DNA from: Tricholoma matsutake
Lineage: Eukaryota > Basidiomycota > Agaricomycetes > Agaricales > Tricholomataceae
Direction: 5' to 3'
Length of the DNA stretch: 64,000 bases
Assembly: GCA_026075535.2 (NCBI GenBank)
Contig: AP026545.1
Location: 6,076,001 to 6,140,000 of the forward strand
Made by a program: the position numbers and the translations under genes. Positions 60,091 to 64,000 of this stretch are shown in pieces. How positions within the stretch are numbered: the stretch's first letter is position 1; every line of letters begins with the position of its first letter. The notes beneath the pieces were generated by a model that had not been told where the DNA came from, ran no database searches, and saw only the letters and a program-made list of their open reading frames with translations.

Positions 60091-60521
60091 TGAACTATAA
60101 GGGCAACCTAAGCCTCTAGCAAAGGGAAATCCGAAGTTAAAATTATGCTACATAATACAGGGATTGGGGGCACACCTAGCAAAGGGAAATCTGAAGAGAA
60201 AACTCTAAGGATCCCCTTGCTGATGCCCAGTATATGTGAAGACGACAAAAATCAAATATAACCTAAAAATAGAAAAAGGCGGAGATAGGCAGATCAAGGC
60301 TGCTGAATGACATCATACCAAGGGGTATGTGTCGGAAGGGGTACTCCGCCTCTAAATATAAAAGTCTCAACATGTACAAACATGATAGCAAGGGAAAATT
60401 AGTAATAAAATCCAGAAAAATCATAGAAAATGAAGAATAGAAGGAAATGAGGTGGGGAAAAATATAGGACGAACATAAAAAATAGGAAAAACACACAGGG
60501 CACCCCTCTAGTCCCCTTACA
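60091..60521 (+). repeat. Right LTR of the gypsy element
   Basis: Starts TGAAC and ends TTACA, following a polypurine tract. It contains a segment absent from the left copy (about 60127-60190), bounded by direct repeats CTAGCAAAGGGAAATC, so either a partial tandem duplication here or a deletion in the left copy. Confidence 0.88.
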
Positions 60522-60575
60522 GGGACTGACAAAGCTAGGGTTCCATGTTGGCGATAATCTTGACACACTTGCTAA

Positions 60576-61008
60576 TAGTGTTTGAAGGTCCAGTCCATGG
60601 TTATGTAACAGTCTTTTGGAATTTTAAGATGTAATCTGCTTGTTAAAGCCCTACAACTTATCCTGGCATTTCAGGACTTTTTGTACACAATGTCAATATA
60701 TGATTGAAAAGGTTTTGTCATTATGCCTCAGGGGTTTTTACAGAATTAAACATATTAAACATAAAACAATTTTTCCAGTCTATACATTTTCCGAGGTTTT
60801 GAGAAAAATGTATGAACTGAAAAAATTGTTTTGTGTTTGATATGTTTAATTCTATAAAAACCACTGAGTCATAATGACAAAACATTTTTGGTCCTATATT
60901 GACATTGTGTACAAAAAGTCCTGAAATGCCAGGAGCTTTAACAAGCAGATTACATCTCAAAATTCCAAAAGACTGTTACACAACCATGGACTGGACCTTC
61001 AAACACTA
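60576..61008. mobile_element. 433-bp long palindrome (foldback/MITE-like)
   Basis: Arms of about 210 bp (outer ends TAGTGTTTGAAGGTCC and its reverse complement) enclose a loop of about 15 nt near 60795. The arms are roughly 90% identical, with a 12-bp extra segment in the left one. It lies inside the passenger gene's last coding part. TA at both ends would fit a Tc1/mariner MITE, but no longer target duplication is clear. Confidence 0.75.
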
Positions 61009-61317
61009 CTCACTAAGGATGTTTGGGAATGGGCTAGACTTGGGCCCCTTCATCAACAGCACATTCTTGCTGCATATAACATTGAGCAATGTGGGTGATA
61101 CATACATTGTACTTATGCTTCTGCTTTCAAGCAATGTGTGTGTGATATCTATGTATACCCCTTTGTCCTGATAACCTTGCTACTACTTCCATTTACTTCT
61201 TGTCTATAGTTCTTACAGCATATAATTTTGAGTCATTATCATCTAGCATATACTAGTACATGCTATGCATACCCATTCATTACTTATATCACAATATATT
61301 CATTTTAATATGTAACT

Positions 61318-62443
61318 TTACAGGTATCTGCAGTCTCAAAACCATCCTTGAGCCTTGTCTGCAGTTACAGCTGTGAAACATGCTTCAGCCAGATCTCTTT
61401 CAGGGTATAAACTGTCTTGATATTGTTGCCAATGATGATGGAGATAGGCCTTTACTAACACAATAATTAATAATTGAAACCAGGTGATGTATGAAAAAAA
61501 TCATACAGCAACTGAAACTCTCCTCGATAGGACTGTAATCAGGTGAGTATGGGGGAAGAAAGATGTATAGGCAGCCTAAAGTTTAAACATTCTCAACTGC
61601 AGGTTCTGGAAAAGAGAAGAGGACAGAGGAGATGGACCTGCAGCTTCTACAGCATCATGGACTGCATTGCATTTGTGTGTTGAGCAGTTATCAACAATCA
61701 TAATGCTGTTTGGTCCTGGAAAGGGATTCATACAAGGTAGCTGCAGTAAGGTCAAAAAGGGTCCATCAAGGGCAACAACGTCAACCTACAATATCATTGA
61801 CAACGAAGTCATAGAACTCAGCACCATCAATTGAACCCTTGATGACCCAAACCACAATGTAGCCATCCAGAGTCAGTGCTGGGAGAATGCTGTATTGTAT
61901 ACCATGATCAAAGGACAGCTCTATGAAAGGGTCCTCACCTGATAGAGCCTGCCCATATTTTCAAAGGATGGTCCATCCATCTTTGCTAGATTCGTCAAGA
62001 ATCACCATCTGATGAGCTGTGTAGTCTGAGGTCATATGCATAAGCCACTCTGCTCATGTGACATCATCATGCTCTGCAGCAGCTTTCCATAAGATTTTGT
62101 GAGTAAGACCAAGTTCCCACAAGTTGTCATGAAGGGCAGTGGTAGAGATTGGTTGGTCATGATAGATTGCAAGCCATTCACCAATTTCATCAAGAAAAAG
62201 TGTTGGGGATTCACAAATGAGGTCATGAAGATCACAGATCATCTCAGAATTCAGGATACATGGGCATCCTCAGAGTACAGAAGGTGGATCTACATGTCCA
62301 TGGGTGTCATAGTTGTCAGTCCATTGCCTGATGCTCTTGGAAGCCATGCCAAGGACATCTGCAACATCCCCCATCTCCCACCCTTCATCAATGAGCTGTA
62401 GGGCCCTCTGCTTCATGTCAGGACTGATCTTCTGGTATACCAT
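61318..62443 (-). pseudogene. Tc1/mariner (DDE_3) transposase, inactivated by TGA codons
   Basis: The ATG at 62443 opens MVYQKISPDMKQRALQLIDE, the helix-turn-helix (DVADVLGMASKSIRQWTDNY), and ICDLHDLICESPTLFLDEIG. The catalytic core follows: MVILDESSKDG (first Asp), LTLDGYIVVWVIKGSIDGAE, IMIVDNCSTHKCNAVHDAVE (second Asp), FLPPYSPDYSPIEESF (last acidic). The end is ADKAQGWF then TAA at 61318. Two short introns (about 61755-61800 and 61570-61625) and a third near 61400-61495 restore the frame. The only breaks are TGA codons at 62270, 62054, 61961 and 61336, each where related transposases carry arginine. The segment after the first stop reads GCPCIL where GRPRIL is usual. Confidence 0.85.
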
Positions 62444-62516
62444 AGCATTTACGATGGGATGTTGACAGTTTCTGTATTTTCTGATTTTATTTTATTTTTC
62501 ATATTTTCATATTTTT

Positions 62517-62562
62517 CTGTTCACTCAAAATCACGTGGGACAAGAATTTCTGAAAACCCTGA
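62517..62562 (-). repeat. Right terminal inverted repeat of the Tc1/mariner-type element
   Basis: Reverse complement of 52667-52711. It retains ACGTG where the left copy has ATGTG, consistent with a CpG transition in the left copy. Confidence 0.8.
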
Positions 62563-63504
62563 AAAAATAAAATATATATACAGAGACTCTGAGGCTTGAG
62601 ATGGCTATTAGACAGTATTGAAAAACTTGTTCATGGGAACACATTGTTGAAATCATGTCCCAGCACCTTAGATGCCCACTGACTTGGGCCAATACTCAGA
62701 CTCTCAGTGAGAATACAAAGCAAGTACTCACCATCTGGACCACCCTGGGTACTGGGCCAATCTGGTATTTACAGTCTACAGAGCAAAAAACCTAGAGATA
62801 TGTATGCTTGAATTTGAAGAAGACACATACAGAAAGCTATATACAGCAGCAGATTGACCAGTGGTAATACTTCATTGAGTTATGATGCTGTTCATGTGGC
62901 ATGTTGGCTGTCTCAGCATGATTACTAAACTTGCCCAACATGGGGAAATCTCCCACTGAATTAGTAGATTGCATTGAGAAAGTTGCAGCAGTTATTTCTC
63001 TGCTCAATCCTTTAGTAGTTCCCTTCATTTTGCATGTCTCATTTCATGCAAAAGTAATAAGATGAACTACCTAGGCCATGACTGGCCCACTTCCCAGGTT
63101 TTGTTAATTTGGCAGTCACCATCAAAATGCATTCACATGAGGTGCCACAGGATGCATACAACAATGGCACATACCTGAACTTCTTCCTAATACCCCAGAT
63201 GGCCTACATGCTACATTTGAAGACTTAAAATAATCTCTATTCACTTGTATCTCATCACAAACCCTTAAGTGGTCCAGTACCTGACCTTTGATAGTAATAG
63301 CATTCAAACATTCTTCCAACAGGTAGGTTTGATATTAATGTGCGAACGAACTTGGTCTGTATGTATATATGTCTGATATCAACATCTGTATTTATGTTTG
63401 ATACGTCGTGCGTACGGACTTCGCAGGAAAAGCGAGGTCCGAGCCAAGGTGCTGACGGATCAAAGCAAAACTCTGACGGAAATCGCATCGGACATACAAC
63501 ATAT
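62563..63504. other. CpG-poor gene-free stretch
   Basis: Between the transposon end and the GRC3-like gene. Composition stays AT-rich and nearly CpG-free until about 63390, suggesting further old repeat sequence. No gene is recognised. Confidence 0.45.
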
Positions 63505-64000
63505 ATGCCGGGATCGTACATTACTATGGACGACGACACATCTATACGCCAACCGTCAGCCGATCACCCTGACATATTCTCAACCTTCCGGTCCACACTC
63601 AACCAGAACGTGTTCTTCCTCACCCCTGACCAAGTACATAATTTGCGCGTCTCATCTTCTAATAGTCCTGGGACAGTGCTCGCCCTTGAACCCGGAGAGA
63701 CGCTTTGCCTTCTTGGTGCATACACTTTTTGTGTGGTCCAGGGCTCCATTTCCCTATGTGGCGTGACCATCGCTGCCTCCAGGCGAGCACATCGCGTCTT
63801 TGCACCCCGGTCGTCCCCATTACCCATTTTAGAGGGTGTATCGGGGATCGACACAGTTGATAGCATAAAACCTAACCTTCCGGAGCCACTTTGTCCCGTG
63901 TTTGGTACCAATGTAGCGTTGGTATTGCTGCAAGAGTTGCAGACTGGTGTAGAAGGCCTAGGACGCGTATGTCGGACGTTCGATGGCGTGTTTGAACCTT
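63505..64000 (+). CDS. GRC3/NOL9-like polynucleotide 5'-hydroxyl kinase, 3' truncated by window edge
   Basis: Grc3/NOL9 phosphorylates the 5' end created during ITS2 processing of pre-rRNA in the nucleolus. The visible part reads MPGSYITMDDDTSIRQPSAD, then LNQNVFFLTPDQVHNLRV, VLALEPGETLCLLGAYTFCV, VQGSISLCGVTIAASRRAHR and VFAPRSSPLPILEGVSGIDT, the N-terminal beta domain typical of the family. The kinase P-loop lies beyond the window. The start is uncertain: ATGs at 63505 and 63526 are in frame, and an upstream exon is possible because fungal homologues have a longer N-terminus. Confidence 0.75.
   Translation, partial: MPGSYITMDDDTSIRQPSADHPDIFSTFRSTLNQNVFFLTPDQVHNLRVSSSNSPGTVLALEPGETLCLLGAYTFCVVQGSISLCGVTIAASRRAHRVFAPRSSPLPILEGVSGIDTVDSIKPNLPEPLCPVFGTNVALVLLQELQTGVEGLGRVCRTFDGVFEP

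Larger units (their letters stand above)
54533..60521 (+). mobile_element. Ty3/gypsy chromovirus with LTRs in inverted orientation
   Basis: The target duplication GGGAC lies immediately outside both ends (54528-54532 and 60522-60526), so this inserted, or at least sits, as one unit. The right LTR (60091-60521) is canonical: it follows a purine tract (AGAGAGGGGG) and runs TGAACTATAAGG...CCCCTTACA. The left terminal repeat (54533-54900) is the reverse complement of that LTR and lacks its last few bases. Internal order is gag, protease, reverse transcriptase, RNase H, integrase, chromodomain, all on the plus strand. Three TGA codons interrupt pol. Insertion split the passenger gene at 54527/60527. 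Confidence 0.9.
52804..61098 (+). pseudogene. Passenger gene of the Tc1/mariner-type element, broken and split by insertions
   Basis: The ATG at 52804 reads MSDYYSDGQRALTLTSSESD, an acidic Ser-rich start. After probable introns a conserved-looking core follows near 53440-53870: KYFSIAVYVEITVPPKFRLG, EGPFTLVCTTTWDEFLEEIA, DRMTWGFQKKGKLPLSSEVG. Then come a Pro-rich segment (54240-54400) and a C-terminal module whose two halves lie on either side of the gypsy element and the palindrome. These read KHNLGDDECQGL (54500-54540), TKLGFHVGDNLDTLAN (60527-60575) and LTKDVWEWARLGPLHQQHIL with TGA at 61096. In-frame stops occur at about 53258 (TAG), 53364 (TGA) and 53635 (TAG). The ending resembles the SAM-like tails of repetitive Agaricomycete proteins. 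No biochemical function is assignable. Confidence 0.55.
52667..62562. mobile_element. Tc1/mariner-type element with two convergent genes, interrupted by other insertions
   Basis: The left end (52667, starting CAGGGTTTTCAGAAATTC) is repeated inverted at the right end (to 62562) over about 45 bp, with few mismatches, one of them CG versus TG. TA precedes the left end; the right flank is AA, so the expected TA duplication may have mutated. The minus strand next to the right end codes a Tc1/mariner-family transposase. The plus strand next to the left end codes an unrelated broken gene. Without the gypsy insertion (54533-60521 plus 5 bp) and the 433-bp palindrome, the element would be about 3.5 kb, twice the size of a typical single-gene Tc1/mariner. 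Confidence 0.7.

Noticed and set aside
52667..62562. Reading the 9.9-kb unit as one giant transposon with gypsy cargo mobilised together
   Set aside because: The gypsy element has its own 5-bp target duplication and splits the passenger gene, so it is a later independent insertion.

Overview
This window looks like nuclear DNA of a filamentous basidiomycete, most likely an Agaricomycete. The genes are compact and intron-dense, with introns of roughly 50-60 nt. There are single-copy eukaryotic housekeeping genes on both strands. The mobile elements (a chromodomain Ty3/gypsy element, an intron-containing Tc1/mariner transposase and TIR DNA transposons) fit fungi. Functional calls below rest on reading translated exons by eye against remembered family motifs; no database search was run.

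Genic part, left to right: the 3' part of a 2OG-Fe(II) oxygenase (+); a PRMT3-like arginine methyltransferase (-); a Jlp2/CCDC25 protein (-) divergent from an RBM25-like splicing factor (+); a nested transposon cluster at 9.1-14.3 kb; a GPI-anchored trehalase (+); an Msp1/ATAD1 AAA ATPase (-); a small membrane protein (-); ALG11 mannosyltransferase (+); an FMN-dependent alpha-hydroxy acid dehydrogenase (-); an Slp1/SUCO-type SUN protein (-); an O-fucosyltransferase-like enzyme (-); a gene-poor stretch at 34.8-37.6 kb; the CAAX geranylgeranyltransferase beta subunit (-); the CCR4-NOT subunit NOT2 (-) divergent from the ribosome-biogenesis factor EBP2 (+); a serine-rich protein with a C-terminal membrane module (-) divergent from an ENTH-domain epsin-like adaptor (+); a secreted isochorismatase-like hydrolase (+); and, at the right edge, the 5' part of a GRC3/NOL9-like polynucleotide kinase (+). 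The genes form no pathway cluster. ALG11, the SUN protein and the fucosyltransferase-like protein all belong to the secretory pathway, but they look like independent housekeeping neighbours.

Two mobile-element islands carry most of the novelty. The 9.1-14.3 kb island has three nested levels. A pair of ~385-bp inverted repeats encloses a 3.3-kb element with perfect 35-bp TIRs and an 8-bp target duplication. That element encloses a 1.8-kb element with its own TIRs. The 52.7-62.6 kb island is a Tc1/mariner-type element with 45-bp TIRs and two convergent genes: a transposase and an unrelated passenger protein. The passenger gene is split by a Ty3/gypsy chromovirus and by a 433-bp palindromic repeat. 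The gypsy element has a perfect 5-bp target duplication, but its two LTRs are in inverted orientation. The transposase is broken at its readable stops by TGA codons at Arg positions and lies in DNA almost devoid of CpG, the footprint expected of methylated-cytosine deamination. A separate 73-bp hairpin with a 9-bp target duplication sits at 25.5 kb.
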